Assembly (NCBI GenBank): GCA_018674495.1
Contig: JABHAA010000086.1
Coordinates: 1 to 64,000 of the forward strand
Length of the DNA stretch: 64,000 nt
Origin: Rhodospirillaceae bacterium
GTDB taxonomy: Bacteria > Pseudomonadota > Alphaproteobacteria > Rhodospirillales > UBA2165
Direction of reading: 5' to 3'
This document shows positions 47,667-58,303 of this stretch, one piece after another. A program made the position numbers and the translations under genes. Each line of letters opens with the position of its first letter. Positions within the stretch are counted from its first letter, which is position 1. The notes under the pieces were generated by a model. The model was not told the origin of the DNA, made no database searches, and saw nothing but the letters and a program-made list of their open reading frames with translations.

Positions 47667-48899
47667 TTAGAAATACGCCTCGCCGGGGCCGACGGGCGGA
47701 GTCCATTCGCAATCACCGAACGGGCCGTCGCCCTTTGTTGCTACGTAGGCGATACGGCCGTCGTTGGTTTTGTCCTTGAGCAGGGCCCGCGCCAGCCAGT
47801 CGGCGATATAATGATGGCAATCCAGCTTGCCCAGGTTGGGAATGCCCCAAAGAGGATGAAATTGATCCTCGATGACCCACATTTCTTTTCTGGCGGTCAG
47901 GTCTCCATAAACTTCAATGGCGTCTTCCAGCGGGCAGAGGGGATCGAACTCGCCGGTCACCAGGAGGGTCGGGCATTCGACCTTGTCGGCGTATCCCTTC
48001 ACCGTCATTTGCACGGCCATGGCATCGAATTCGTCTTCGTCGTCCATGCCGGCCATATACATGAATTGCTGTTTAAAGCGCGGGCTGGATTGGGTGAAGA
48101 TGGTGTTGTTGGGATTGAAGCAGGCAACGCCGGAGGCCAGCGCCGCCGGGCGGTGATCGTAACTGGCCAGGCGCAAGGACCAATAGCTTCCCATGGAGAC
48201 GCCATAGATGCCAATCTTGTCGGACATCACCTCTTCGCGGCCCTCTAGATAAGAAATCACGGCGGCGCCGGCACACTCGTAATTATCGCCGACGGCGCGG
48301 ATTTTTTGCATGTTGGAATTGCCCTGGCCGGGGCCGTCCATGGACAGAATATGCATGCCGCGTCCAATGAACGGATTGCCGGTAACCTTGGGAAACGCCT
48401 CCTTGGTCTGGTCCATGCCGGGCACGTAAATCACGCAAGGCGCTTTTGGCTTGCCCGGCAACAAATGCAACAGACAGGAGATGGTCTTGCCGTCATCGAA
48501 GGGCACTTCGACGCGCTCGACCGGGTAGGGGGCCACTTCGGCGCGCCGGTCAACCACATCGGACAAGCGTCTATACATATCGATTTTTACCGGATTGTCG
48601 TCGTAAAAAATCGGATGCTGGCCCATGCGGTAGGCTTCGATGGCATGGTCGTAATGGGCTGCGGCGGTGGCATCGAAGCCCTGGGCCTGGGCCTGGCGGC
48701 CAAGCCGCTCGTCATGCTCGCCTTGGAGGCGCCATTGCTTGGGCAGCATGCGGTAATTGTGCGCCCGGGTCGGCGTCTCCTGATCGTCGCGCTCAAAATT
48801 CTGCACCCGCCCACGCATATTGAGCGCCAGATCCAGCATCCACTGCTGATCGTCGCGCTTGGTCCGTTGTTTCGAAATGGTCATGGCTTGGCTCCCCAT
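47667..48899 (-). CDS. Alpha/beta hydrolase family esterase
   Basis: CVIYVPGMDQTKEAFP...MDGPGQGNS...IGIYGVSMGSYWSLRLASYD...LLVTGEFDPLCPLEDA. Confidence 0.88.
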   Translation of the reverse strand: MGSQAMTISKQRTKRDDQQWMLDLALNMRGRVQNFERDDQETPTRAHNYRMLPKQWRLQGEHDERLGRQAQAQGFDATAAAHYDHAIEAYRMGQHPIFYDDNPVKIDMYRRLSDVVDRRAEVAPYPVERVEVPFDDGKTISCLLHLLPGKPKAPCVIYVPGMDQTKEAFPKVTGNPFIGRGMHILSMDGPGQGNSNMQKIRAVGDNYECAGAAVISYLEGREEVMSDKIGIYGVSMGSYWSLRLASYDHRPAALASGVACFNPNNTIFTQSSPRFKQQFMYMAGMDDEDEFDAMAVQMTVKGYADKVECPTLLVTGEFDPLCPLEDAIEVYGDLTARKEMWVIEDQFHPLWGIPNLGKLDCHHYIADWLARALLKDKTNDGRIAYVATKGDGPFGDCEWTPPVGPGEAYF

Positions 48900-48986
48900 T
48901 GAAATGTGGTTTGCCAGAGAGTGACTTTAGCGCGGCAGTAATTCAAGATGGCGTTTCGTTAAAAAATTCAAACCCTAGGGGAACGC

Positions 48987-50030
48987 ATGCCATCATTTTC
49001 AGCGGATACACTTAAGGATTTCGGCGCCAAGCTGTTGGTCGCCGCCGGCGCATCAGAAACAGAGGCCGATACGGTCGCCAAATATTGTGTGAACGCCAAT
49101 CTGGTGGGCCACGATTCGCACGGCATTATCCTCATACTCTCCTATGTGCAGCGCATTAAAGTGGGCCATATTATGCCCGGCGCGTCTTGGGATATTGTTC
49201 AGGAAAGCCCGACGACGACGGTGATCGACGGCAATTGGGGCTTCGGCTTCGTGGTAACCGAGCGGGCCATGGCCTACACCATTGAAAAAGCCAAAACATC
49301 CAACGTCGCCGCCGCCACGGTATTCCGGCAAAGCCATATCGGGCGGCTCGCCACCTATCCGCTGATGGCCATCGAAGAAGGCATGATCGGGCTGATCACC
49401 GCCGACAGTGGCCGTTCGCCCAAAATCGTAGCGCCCTATGGCGGGCGCGAAGCGCGCCTCGGAACCAACCCCATTTCCATCGCCGTGCCGTCCAACCTGG
49501 AAAGCCCGCTCTATCTGGACATGGCAACTTCCAGCGTTTCCAACGGCAAGGTGGCGGTAGCGGCGGCCCGAGGCGAGCAAATCCCGGAAGGCTGGGTTAT
49601 CGACGCGGACGGCAACCACACCACCGATCCGACCAAGCTGAAAGGCGGCGCGCTTCTGCCGCTCGGCGGCTCGGAAGGCTATAAGGGTACCGGTCTCGGC
49701 GCCATGGTGGAGATATTGTGCGGGCTGCTGACCGGGCTCGGCTTCGGCGTCGAGCCCACAGGCCGCCACAATGACGGCTGTTTTCTGGCCGTCTTCAACG
49801 TCGAAGCCTTTCGCCCGCTGGCCGATTTCAAGAACGAGGTCGCCGACTTTGCCCAATACCTGAACGAGACGCCGCCTATGGAAGGCTCATCGGGCGTTCT
49901 TTATCCCGGCGAGATCGAGAAAATCCGCGAGGCCGAGCGCCGGGCAGGGGGCATTCCCATCGAGGACACCACCTGGAAGCGGCTCACCGATCTAGCCGCC
50001 GAGCTGGGTGTGGATTCCAATATCGGCTGA
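48987..50030 (+). CDS. Ldh family (malate/L-lactate/ureidoglycolate dehydrogenase-like) oxidoreductase
   Basis: NLVGHDSHGIILILSYVQRIKVGHIMPGA...GLITADSGRSPKIVAPYGGREARLGTNPISIAVPS...GSEGYKGTGLGAMVEILCG. Confidence 0.94.
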   Translation: MPSFSADTLKDFGAKLLVAAGASETEADTVAKYCVNANLVGHDSHGIILILSYVQRIKVGHIMPGASWDIVQESPTTTVIDGNWGFGFVVTERAMAYTIEKAKTSNVAAATVFRQSHIGRLATYPLMAIEEGMIGLITADSGRSPKIVAPYGGREARLGTNPISIAVPSNLESPLYLDMATSSVSNGKVAVAAARGEQIPEGWVIDADGNHTTDPTKLKGGALLPLGGSEGYKGTGLGAMVEILCGLLTGLGFGVEPTGRHNDGCFLAVFNVEAFRPLADFKNEVADFAQYLNETPPMEGSSGVLYPGEIEKIREAERRAGGIPIEDTTWKRLTDLAAELGVDSNIG

Positions 50031-50987
50031 TCAATCGAACGGAAAGACGCCCGGCTCCGGCACATAGGCATTTTTGATGCCGTGGATACCCGAGGCCAGC
50101 ATGGCGGCCCAGGATTCTAGCGTAGTGGCGCCGATATGGGGGGACGCGAAAAAATTATCGAGGCCAATCAACGGATTATCATTGGCCGGCTCGACCGCGA
50201 ACACATCGAACCCGGCGCCCGCGATATGGCCGCTTTTGAGCCGCTCGGCGAGGGCGTCTTCGTCCACCAGATTGCCGCGGGCGGCGTTGATCAGGATGGA
50301 GCCAGGCTTCATTTTGTCCATGACCTCGCCAGTATACATGCCGATGGTCGATGAATTCTTCGACAAATGAATAGTCAGCACGTCGGAGCGCGCCCACAAT
50401 TCGTCCGGCTCGACCTTCTCCACATTGTCGAACTGGCCGTAGAAATCGGAATAATCCTCCCGGTCGCAGGCGAGGATTTGAACCCCGTAGGGCTGTAGCA
50501 ATTTGACCACTTCCTTGCCGATATTGCCGACCCCATGGATGCCCACGGTGCGCCCGCGCAAATCCCCACCGAACCCCATGGGGCCTTTCCATTGGCTAGC
50601 CTTGAGGACGGACGCAAAGAAATGCACCCGGCGGATGATGAACACCATGTAGCAGACCGCCAGCTCGGACACCGAGATTTTGTTAATGCCCGCTGTCCAC
50701 CACATCTTGATGCCGTATTTGTTGAGGATCGCGGGATCGATATGATCGACGCCGGCCGAGCAGAGCGAAACGATTTTAAGATCGGGTAGGGCAGCGCACA
50801 CTTCATCGGTAAAGCGGTTGAGGCCTATGACCGCCACTTCCGCGCCCTCCAGAAACTCCACCAGCGCGTCGCCCTGCATCATCGGGCCGGGCTGGGCGAA
50901 CTTGGTACCGGGGTAGGCGGTTTCAAACTCGGCCTTCAGTTCCGGGAAAAAATCGAAATAAGGAAGCGTGGCGGCAACTTTGGGCAT
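50031..50987 (-). CDS. D-isomer-specific 2-hydroxyacid dehydrogenase
   Basis: GRTVGIHGVGNIGKEVVKLLQPYGVQILACDRE...MKPGSILINAARGNLVDEDAL...SPHIGATTLES. Confidence 0.94.
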   Translation of the reverse strand: MPKVAATLPYFDFFPELKAEFETAYPGTKFAQPGPMMQGDALVEFLEGAEVAVIGLNRFTDEVCAALPDLKIVSLCSAGVDHIDPAILNKYGIKMWWTAGINKISVSELAVCYMVFIIRRVHFFASVLKASQWKGPMGFGGDLRGRTVGIHGVGNIGKEVVKLLQPYGVQILACDREDYSDFYGQFDNVEKVEPDELWARSDVLTIHLSKNSSTIGMYTGEVMDKMKPGSILINAARGNLVDEDALAERLKSGHIAGAGFDVFAVEPANDNPLIGLDNFFASPHIGATTLESWAAMLASGIHGIKNAYVPEPGVFPFD

Positions 50988-51078
50988 GGCGGGTTTCCTG
51001 AATTAGAGAATTATTGACGATTGGCACCCTAACGTTTGCCGGCATTGATAAAAAGCACCCATCGGATAAGTTTCAGCC

Positions 51079-51857
<779 letters not shown>

Positions 51858-51858
<1 letters not shown>

Positions 51859-52634
51859 TGCGCATCACGGTCCTTGGCTGCGGCCATTCAGGCGGAACGC
51901 CGTTGATCGGCGGCGGCTGGGGCGCCTGTGATCCCGATAACCCCAGAAACCGGCGCCTCAGGCCATCGATCTTGGTGGAAGACGGTGAAACCCGAATCCT
52001 GGTAGACACATCACCAGATCTTCGCCAGCAATTGCTGAACGCCGGCGTGGATCGCATCGATGCTATTCTCTATACCCACGCCCATGCAGACCATCTGCAC
52101 GGCATCGATGATCTCCGCGCCATAAACCGGATCATGAAAGCAGATATTCCAGCCTACGCGGATGCCGCAACCTGGCAGGCCATCGAGATGCGTTTTGACT
52201 ACATCATGTCACCGCTACGCGATGGCTCCGGTTTCTATTACAAACCGCAATTGACGCCCCATACCATCAGCCCCGGTGATCAATTCGACATTGGCCCCAT
52301 AACCATCAACGCCTTCGATCAGGATCACGAGGTCATGCGCACCATCGGCTACCGCTTCGGCAAATTTGCCTATTCCACCGATGTTGTTCGCATGCCCGAA
52401 GCAAGCTTCGCTGCATTGGCTGGGGTCGAGGTCTGGATGATCGGCACATTAATGCCAAAACCGCACCCGACCCATGCCCATGTGGACCGCGCCGTGGAAT
52501 GGTCCGAGAGGTTAGGCGTCCGCCGCACCATCCTCACACATCTCAGCCACCGGGCCGATTACAGCGAACTTCAAGCCATGACGCCGGACAATGTAGAACC
52601 GGCCCATGACGGCATGATTATCGAGGTTTATTGA
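51858..52634 (+). CDS. MBL fold metallo-hydrolase (PhnP-like)
   Basis: TVLGCGHSGGTPLIGGGWGACDPDNPRNRRLRPSILVE...YTHAHADHLHGIDDLR; follows tatD. Confidence 0.95.
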
Positions 52635-52866
52635 TAGCGAGGCGTTTTAATATTTTATTTAAACAGTCTAATTAATGTACTGATATAAAACATTAATATA
52701 CAAATATTATAGAATATTTCATAATATACATTATGCGACAATTAGATGTTATTCTGCTTGAGTTAGGGGCAATTAATTCAGATATGGGTGCCGTTGGATA
52801 GAATGCCCCTGCTAATTCCCGCTCTTTGATCTGGCAATTCCAGGTCTCTGCGTTTAAGCATAATCC

Positions 52867-53682
52867 ATGGACCAGTTGCACGGCATCGAGCGGTTGAAGG
52901 CGATCATGACACGGCTGCGCGATCCGGATGGCGGATGCCCCTGGGACCAGGTACAGAATTTCGCCACCATCGCCCCCTACACCATTGAAGAAGCCTATGA
53001 GGTTGCCGACGCCATCGAGCGCGGCGATATGGCCGACCTTAAAGACGAGCTGGGTGATTTGTTGTTGCAGGTAATCTACCACGCCGAAATGGCTCGCGAA
53101 GATGGCGAATTTGCCTTCGATGACGTGGTTGCCGCTATATCGGACAAAATGGTGCGCCGCCACCCGCACGTCTTTGGTGATGAAACCGTCGCCGATGCTG
53201 AGGCGCAAACTACTGCCTGGGAGGAAACCAAAGCCATTGAGCGGGCGAAATCGGACGCCAAAGGTGCCCTCGAAGGCGTGGCGCGCGGGCTGCCGGCACT
53301 GCTGCGCGCCCTCAAATTGCAAAAACGGGCGGCGCGGGTGCGCTTTGACTGGCCCGACGTTGCCGGCGCCATGGACAAATTGCGCGAAGAACTGGACGAG
53401 TTTGACGCCGAGTTGGAAGCGCCCGCCGGCGCCGATATGGCGCGCGTTAAAGATGAATTTGGCGATGTCCTGTTTTCCCTGGTTAATGTGGCGCGCAAAT
53501 TGGATATGGACCCGGAAGATGCCTTGCGCCAGGCCAACGCCAAATTCGAAGGCCGCTTCGGATATATGGAAGATGCGCTTATTGAGGCTGGGCGCTCCAT
53601 GCAAGACGCCGACTTGGACGAAATGATGCATTATTGGGACCAAGCCAAGGCCAAGAAACAGGTTGCGGAGCCTGGTACTTGA
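52867..53682 (+). CDS. mazG: Nucleoside triphosphate pyrophosphohydrolase MazG
   Basis: LRDPDGGCPWDQVQNFATIAPYTIEEAYEVADAIERGDMADLKDELGDLLLQVIYHAEMARE. Confidence 0.97.
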   Translation: MDQLHGIERLKAIMTRLRDPDGGCPWDQVQNFATIAPYTIEEAYEVADAIERGDMADLKDELGDLLLQVIYHAEMAREDGEFAFDDVVAAISDKMVRRHPHVFGDETVADAEAQTTAWEETKAIERAKSDAKGALEGVARGLPALLRALKLQKRAARVRFDWPDVAGAMDKLREELDEFDAELEAPAGADMARVKDEFGDVLFSLVNVARKLDMDPEDALRQANAKFEGRFGYMEDALIEAGRSMQDADLDEMMHYWDQAKAKKQVAEPGT

Positions 53683-53712
53683 TACCTATCTCTAAAGCGT
53701 AACCATGGTAGT

Positions 53713-54333
53713 ATGAATTCCATGCAAAGCCTTTTGAAACGGGCGCGTTCCGCCCTCCTCCTTGTCGCCCTGCTGGTTTTGAGCGGCTGCTACCTGCCGG
53801 CCAGTTTCGATGCCGAGTTGGAGCTGTCGCGCACCGGCCTATACAAAATGAGCTTCGACGGCTTCATCGTCGAAACCGGGCTCTATAACGAAATCCGCCT
53901 GAACAAGATCGACCAAGAAAAAATCCAGGAAAAAATCGCCACGATACTGCGCGATTTCAAGCGCGACAGTTCCACCAAAAGCGTTTCCCACTTCGGCAAG
54001 GGCGCCTTCAAGGTGAATTGGGTCAAATCCGGTGACATTATCCGATCGCGCCAGGTTATGTTCTTCCGGCGCAACGAGAATATGCTGTCGATCTCCTTCA
54101 ACAAGAACACCGGGCGCATCGGCCTTGCCGGGCGCTATATCCAAAAGAAGGATGGCGACCGCATCCAGGCCATGGGCCTCGATGTCAAAGGCGTCATCCG
54201 CATCAAAACCGATGCCAAGGTGTTGTCCCATAACGCCCAAAAAACCTTTAAGGAAGGCGCCGTCACGGTCTATTTCTGGGAGCTGAAATCGGTCTATGAC
54301 CGGGCACCGAAAATGGAAGTGGTGCTGCGCTAG
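53713..54333 (+). CDS. Hypothetical lipoprotein
   Basis: N-terminal signal with LLVLSGC lipobox; remainder unrecognised but intact. Confidence 0.75.
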   Translation: MNSMQSLLKRARSALLLVALLVLSGCYLPASFDAELELSRTGLYKMSFDGFIVETGLYNEIRLNKIDQEKIQEKIATILRDFKRDSSTKSVSHFGKGAFKVNWVKSGDIIRSRQVMFFRRNENMLSISFNKNTGRIGLAGRYIQKKDGDRIQAMGLDVKGVIRIKTDAKVLSHNAQKTFKEGAVTVYFWELKSVYDRAPKMEVVLR

Positions 54334-54339
54334 CCACCC

Positions 54340-55209
54340 CTATTTCCGCGTCAGGCGCCGGATCAAGCTGGAGGTGTCCCAGCGCCCACCGCCCATGGAC
54401 TGAACTTCCCGGTAGAACTGATCCACCAGTGCAGTCACCGGCAATCGCGCTTTGTTTTTGCCAGCTTCCGCCAAGGCGATACCCAGATCCTTGCACATCC
54501 AATCGACCGCGAAGCCGAAATCAAATTCATCATCGACCATGGTGTGGCCCCGGTTGGCCATCTGCCACGAGCCCGCCGCGCCCTTGGAAATCACATCGAC
54601 CACCCGTTTGCCATCAAGCCCGGCGCGGACTGCGAAATCCAGCCCTTCCGATAGGCCCTGCACGGCGCCGGCGATGCAAATCTGATTGGCCATCTTGGTC
54701 AGTTGCCCGGCGCCCGCCGGCCCCATCAAGGTGACGGCAGAGGCGTAAGCCTCCATCACCGGCGCGGCCTGCTCAAACGCCGCCTCGGTGCCGCCGACCA
54801 TCACCGTCAATGCACCATTTTCGGCGCCGGCCTGGCCCCCCGAAACCGGCGCGTCCAAAAAGCCTAAGCCGGCCGCCCCGGCAGCGTCTTCCAATTGCCG
54901 CGCCAGATCCGCCGACGCGGTGGTGTGATCGACCAGAACCGCCCCCGCCTCCATGCCCGCCAGTGCGCCGTCACCGCCCAGAACCACGGCCCGCACATCG
55001 TCGTCATTGCCAACGCAAGTGAAAACAAATTCGGCGCCGGCCGCCGCTGCCGCCGGGCTGGCGGCGCTTTGCCCGCCATGCTCTTTGGTCCAGGCTTCGG
55101 CCTTGGCCGTGTTCCGGTTATAGACACAAATTTCATGGCCCGCCTTGGCCAAATGTCCAGCCATGGGATAGCCCATAACGCCCAACCCGATAAAGGCCAG
55201 CTTCGCCAT
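54340..55209 (-). CDS. NAD(P)-dependent oxidoreductase (3-hydroxyisobutyrate dehydrogenase family)
   Basis: MAKLAFIGLGVMGYPMAGHLAKAGHEICVYNRN...FLDAPVSGGQAGAENGALTVMVGG...KMANQICIAG. Confidence 0.96.
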   Translation of the reverse strand: MAKLAFIGLGVMGYPMAGHLAKAGHEICVYNRNTAKAEAWTKEHGGQSAASPAAAAAGAEFVFTCVGNDDDVRAVVLGGDGALAGMEAGAVLVDHTTASADLARQLEDAAGAAGLGFLDAPVSGGQAGAENGALTVMVGGTEAAFEQAAPVMEAYASAVTLMGPAGAGQLTKMANQICIAGAVQGLSEGLDFAVRAGLDGKRVVDVISKGAAGSWQMANRGHTMVDDEFDFGFAVDWMCKDLGIALAEAGKNKARLPVTALVDQFYREVQSMGGGRWDTSSLIRRLTRK

Positions 55210-55242
55210 TATTCACTCCCCTACTCTATTCAGCCCGCCCGC

Positions 55243-56073
55243 TCAGACCGGCATCACATCCATTAGTTTCTGCCAGTTATTCCGGTCCGGCGCGATTAAG
55301 AAGCGGCCGCGCCGCACCGGCCCCGGAATATAGCGGGCGCCGTCGGCGGTGAAGGCCGCGTAGCCGCCGGCCTCGGCATGAAACAATACCCCGGCGGCGT
55401 GGTCCCAGGGTTTGAGGCTGCCATATTCGGCAAAGTCCAGATTGCCCCTGGTCAGGTCCATATATTCGCGCCCGACGCAGCGATAGCGCACCATGTTGCG
55501 CGGCACATTATCATCGCCAAGCTCGATCAGCTTTTCCCGGCGGCGCTTGCCGACGGAACCGCGCATCACCGGCGTGGTCGGCGGCGGCGGGCCCAGCAAG
55601 ATACCGCCGCGGCCATCGCGAACACCGCCGCCGCGCACCGCCTGCATCATATCATCGGCGACCGGATCATAGATCCAGCCCGCATCGACGGAGCCGTTCT
55701 GCACAAAGGCGACGATGACGCAGAACATCTCCTTGCCGGCAGCGAAATTGCGGGTGCCGTCGAGGGGATCGATGATCCAGACTGGCGCCTCGCCGCCAAG
55801 CCGGTCCATGACGCGCTCATCAGCCGCATAGCCTTCCTCGCCAACGACAACGCTGTCCGGCACCAGATCGATAAGCAGTTCTTCTAGCCGGCGTTCGCTC
55901 TCGGTATCAGCGGCGGTGACAATCTCGCCGCCTTCTTTTTCGGAAACCTCGTGCGCTTCCAAGACCTGGAAGCGGGGCATGATCTCTTCCGCCGCCACTA
56001 GCCGGATGGCGTCTTCCACCTCACCCACTGGAGGCAGGTTTTCCGGCCCCGGCCGGCGCCCGAACGCACTCAT
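55243..56073 (-). CDS. Inositol monophosphatase family protein
   Basis: VVGEEGYAADERVMDRLGGEAPVWIIDPLDGTRNFAAGKEMFCVIVAFV...KPWDHAAGVLFHAEAGGYAAF. Confidence 0.94.
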   Translation of the reverse strand: MSAFGRRPGPENLPPVGEVEDAIRLVAAEEIMPRFQVLEAHEVSEKEGGEIVTAADTESERRLEELLIDLVPDSVVVGEEGYAADERVMDRLGGEAPVWIIDPLDGTRNFAAGKEMFCVIVAFVQNGSVDAGWIYDPVADDMMQAVRGGGVRDGRGGILLGPPPPTTPVMRGSVGKRRREKLIELGDDNVPRNMVRYRCVGREYMDLTRGNLDFAEYGSLKPWDHAAGVLFHAEAGGYAAFTADGARYIPGPVRRGRFLIAPDRNNWQKLMDVMPV

Positions 56074-56101
56074 GAAAGCCACTCGCTCGCAATACACTCG
56101 C

Positions 56102-56371
56102 TCATGCTGCAAACGTCTCCCGGTCGCGGCGATAGGCGTCAGCGAAAATCTGCAACAAGCGGTCAGCCTCGTCGTTATAGTCGCCCTGTTGGATCAGTGC
56201 CATGGTGGTATAGACGGCAAAGGCAACCGCCTCGCCCTTGCCGCGCAGATCATGTCCGTCGGCGATCTCTTCCAAATAATCGTGCACATTTTTGCGCGCC
56301 ATGATGTTGAGCTGGCGCTTAACGAACTTGTTCTTGCGCCGCCATTTGCTCTGCGCCTCGAGGCTTGCCAT
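56102..56371 (-). CDS. Small conserved hypothetical protein
   Basis: MASLEAQSKWRRKNKFVKRQLNIMARKNVHDYLEEIADGHDLRGKGEAVAFAVYTTMALIQQGDYNDEADRLLQIFADAYRRDRETFAA; no overlap with other strong ORFs except a short 3' segment. Confidence 0.7.
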   Translation of the reverse strand: MASLEAQSKWRRKNKFVKRQLNIMARKNVHDYLEEIADGHDLRGKGEAVAFAVYTTMALIQQGDYNDEADRLLQIFADAYRRDRETFAA

Positions 56372-56507
56372 GCCCTTTCCTTCCCTAATTTTTGAACAAA
56401 ATCGGAACAATTTTTATGGGTTTATTCTACTAGTAGACTAAGTTGAAATTGATCTTGGAACAAGACTTAGAGCACCTTTTCTCCTATAGCGGGATATGAT
56501 GGAATAA

Positions 56508-56587
56508 ATTCGTGCGGCATGGTTTTACACCCCCCTTACGGTTATGACGGTTTATGACGGTTTATGACGCTTTCTTACGGTTTTCAA
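56508..56587 (-). repeat. Iteron-leader repeat, copy 2
   Basis: Plus strand ATTCGTGCGGCATGGTTTTACACCCCCCTTACGGTTATGACGGTTTATGACGGTTTATGACGCTTTCTTACGGTTTTC; see 22051..22117. Confidence 0.9.
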
Positions 56588-56779
56588 AGATATTTCGCGG
56601 GTTATCGCCTGATGCCAGTCTAAGATATCTATTTAGAACGTTTTACGAACGATGCAAGCTGACTCAGCGCAAAACGCTGGAGTTCGAAACACCGGCAGAA
56701 CGATTTAATGCATGTGTTGCGTCTACCGATTGAGGTGGCAACCGTTACCGGACATCGGCCAATTCTCCGACGCAGTGCC

Positions 56780-57988
56780 TTACGACATTGGATCGGTCGG
56801 TAACCCGAGCTTTATTTTTCCTTGATTTTCATAGGCCGTGTCACTGACGACTTGATGAAGCCCGGCGGTATGTAAATCGCGAAAAAGCCGTTCAATAATA
56901 TGGGGCTGATGGAGGGCGGTATTGCCGGCAAAATGATAGGCCTTGGACGCTATATCGATCGCCAAATCCGTACAAAACAATGCAATGGATCTGCATTCGG
57001 CAATCGCCGCGATATCCGGGCGCCAGCCTTCCAGCATCTTCGCTTCAATTTCCGTGTAAGTTTGATGAAGCAACGCGCGCGCCGATCGAAGTCTCAGGTC
57101 AGCCTCACCGATAATTCGATGTACAATTTGGCGTTCATCCAGTTTCGATGCGCGAAATGTTCCCCTTGTCGATGTCGCCAAATGGATAAGTTCGTCCAAT
57201 ACCCGCCTGCCGGCTCCGATGGCGACGCTGCCATGCTCCTTCGCAACAAAGATAAACGGCGGAAGCAGAAAGGCGTTGCCGCCCCGCTTGGGCTGCGGCG
57301 CAATCATATCCCAAACAAATGTCAGATCGTCTGCTATAAAATAATCCTCAACCGAAAAATCAATGCTGCCGGTCCCTTTCAAGCCAACCACGTCATCCCA
57401 ATTGTGATGCAGAGTTCCGTCGCCGATGGGTATGGCGCAAAAAATGACATCGGGCGGGCCATCTCCGTTTTGCGTGCCATCAATAACCGATCCGCCAACC
57501 ACCCATTCCGCGTGGCCAATTCCACTGTTAAATCGCCATCGGCCACTGAGTTTGAAGCCGCCGGCGGTCTTTTCCGCAATGCCTGCCGGAAAAAACGAAA
57601 TTGACCCGGTCGGTATAGCTCCATCTTTGAATACTTTTTCGAGACCCGATTGCGGCAAAAACGCTCCCAGGGAAGCAACGGCTGTCGCGCCTACCATAGT
57701 GCACCAGCCGCTGGTAAAATCGTGATAGGCCAATTCTTCGAGAACCAGCATCTCCGTAAGATGATCGGCCTCAGCGCCGCCAAGTTCCGCCGGCAACTTC
57801 AGCCGAAAAATACCTGATTCTCTTAGCGCTGTTACGGACTCCGGGGCGAGCGTTGCCAATTCTTCACTCTTCACACCAGAAGCCCGAATGGTCTCACATA
57901 TATCTCGGACTGCTTTCAGCAAAAACGCCCGCTTAGCCAGCGTGTCTTTCGGAAATGCGATAGCATCATTAATAGATGGCTTGGCCAT
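56780..57988 (-). CDS. Acyl-CoA dehydrogenase family protein (flavin-dependent monooxygenase-like)
   Basis: ALRESGIFRLKLPAELGGAEADHLTEMLVLEELAYHDFTSGWCTMVG...GGFKLSGRWRFNSGIGHAEWVVGG; start inferred at MAKPSIND. Confidence 0.9.
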   Translation of the reverse strand: MAKPSINDAIAFPKDTLAKRAFLLKAVRDICETIRASGVKSEELATLAPESVTALRESGIFRLKLPAELGGAEADHLTEMLVLEELAYHDFTSGWCTMVGATAVASLGAFLPQSGLEKVFKDGAIPTGSISFFPAGIAEKTAGGFKLSGRWRFNSGIGHAEWVVGGSVIDGTQNGDGPPDVIFCAIPIGDGTLHHNWDDVVGLKGTGSIDFSVEDYFIADDLTFVWDMIAPQPKRGGNAFLLPPFIFVAKEHGSVAIGAGRRVLDELIHLATSTRGTFRASKLDERQIVHRIIGEADLRLRSARALLHQTYTEIEAKMLEGWRPDIAAIAECRSIALFCTDLAIDIASKAYHFAGNTALHQPHIIERLFRDLHTAGLHQVVSDTAYENQGKIKLGLPTDPMS

Positions 57989-58303
57989 AGTCACTCCTGT
58001 TGCATCGAGCGGTTTAGGTGGCAACTCTAACCGGGTGACGCCGGTTGGTACATGAAATATTTTTGCCGCGTCGTTGAGTAAATGTGCGTCCCCGTGATCG
58101 GCAGCAGCACCTGGATATAGAGGCATTGGTGCCCGCGAATTCTTGGTCGATTCCAGAGGATATGTGAGCAGGCTGTCTTTTGACTAGGGTCTTTTTTGGT
58201 TGGTTGTTCGGTTTTTCCCGTGATTTTCAGGCCATTTTTAGGGCTTGCAGGGGGCGGCATACATAACGCGCTAGCTGTCTAAGGTTCTGGACTGCGGTGG
58301 CGT

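Noticed and set aside
52693-53643. 316-aa minus-strand ORF
   Set aside because: Antisense to mazG and the AT-rich gap; mazG is clearly the coding strand.
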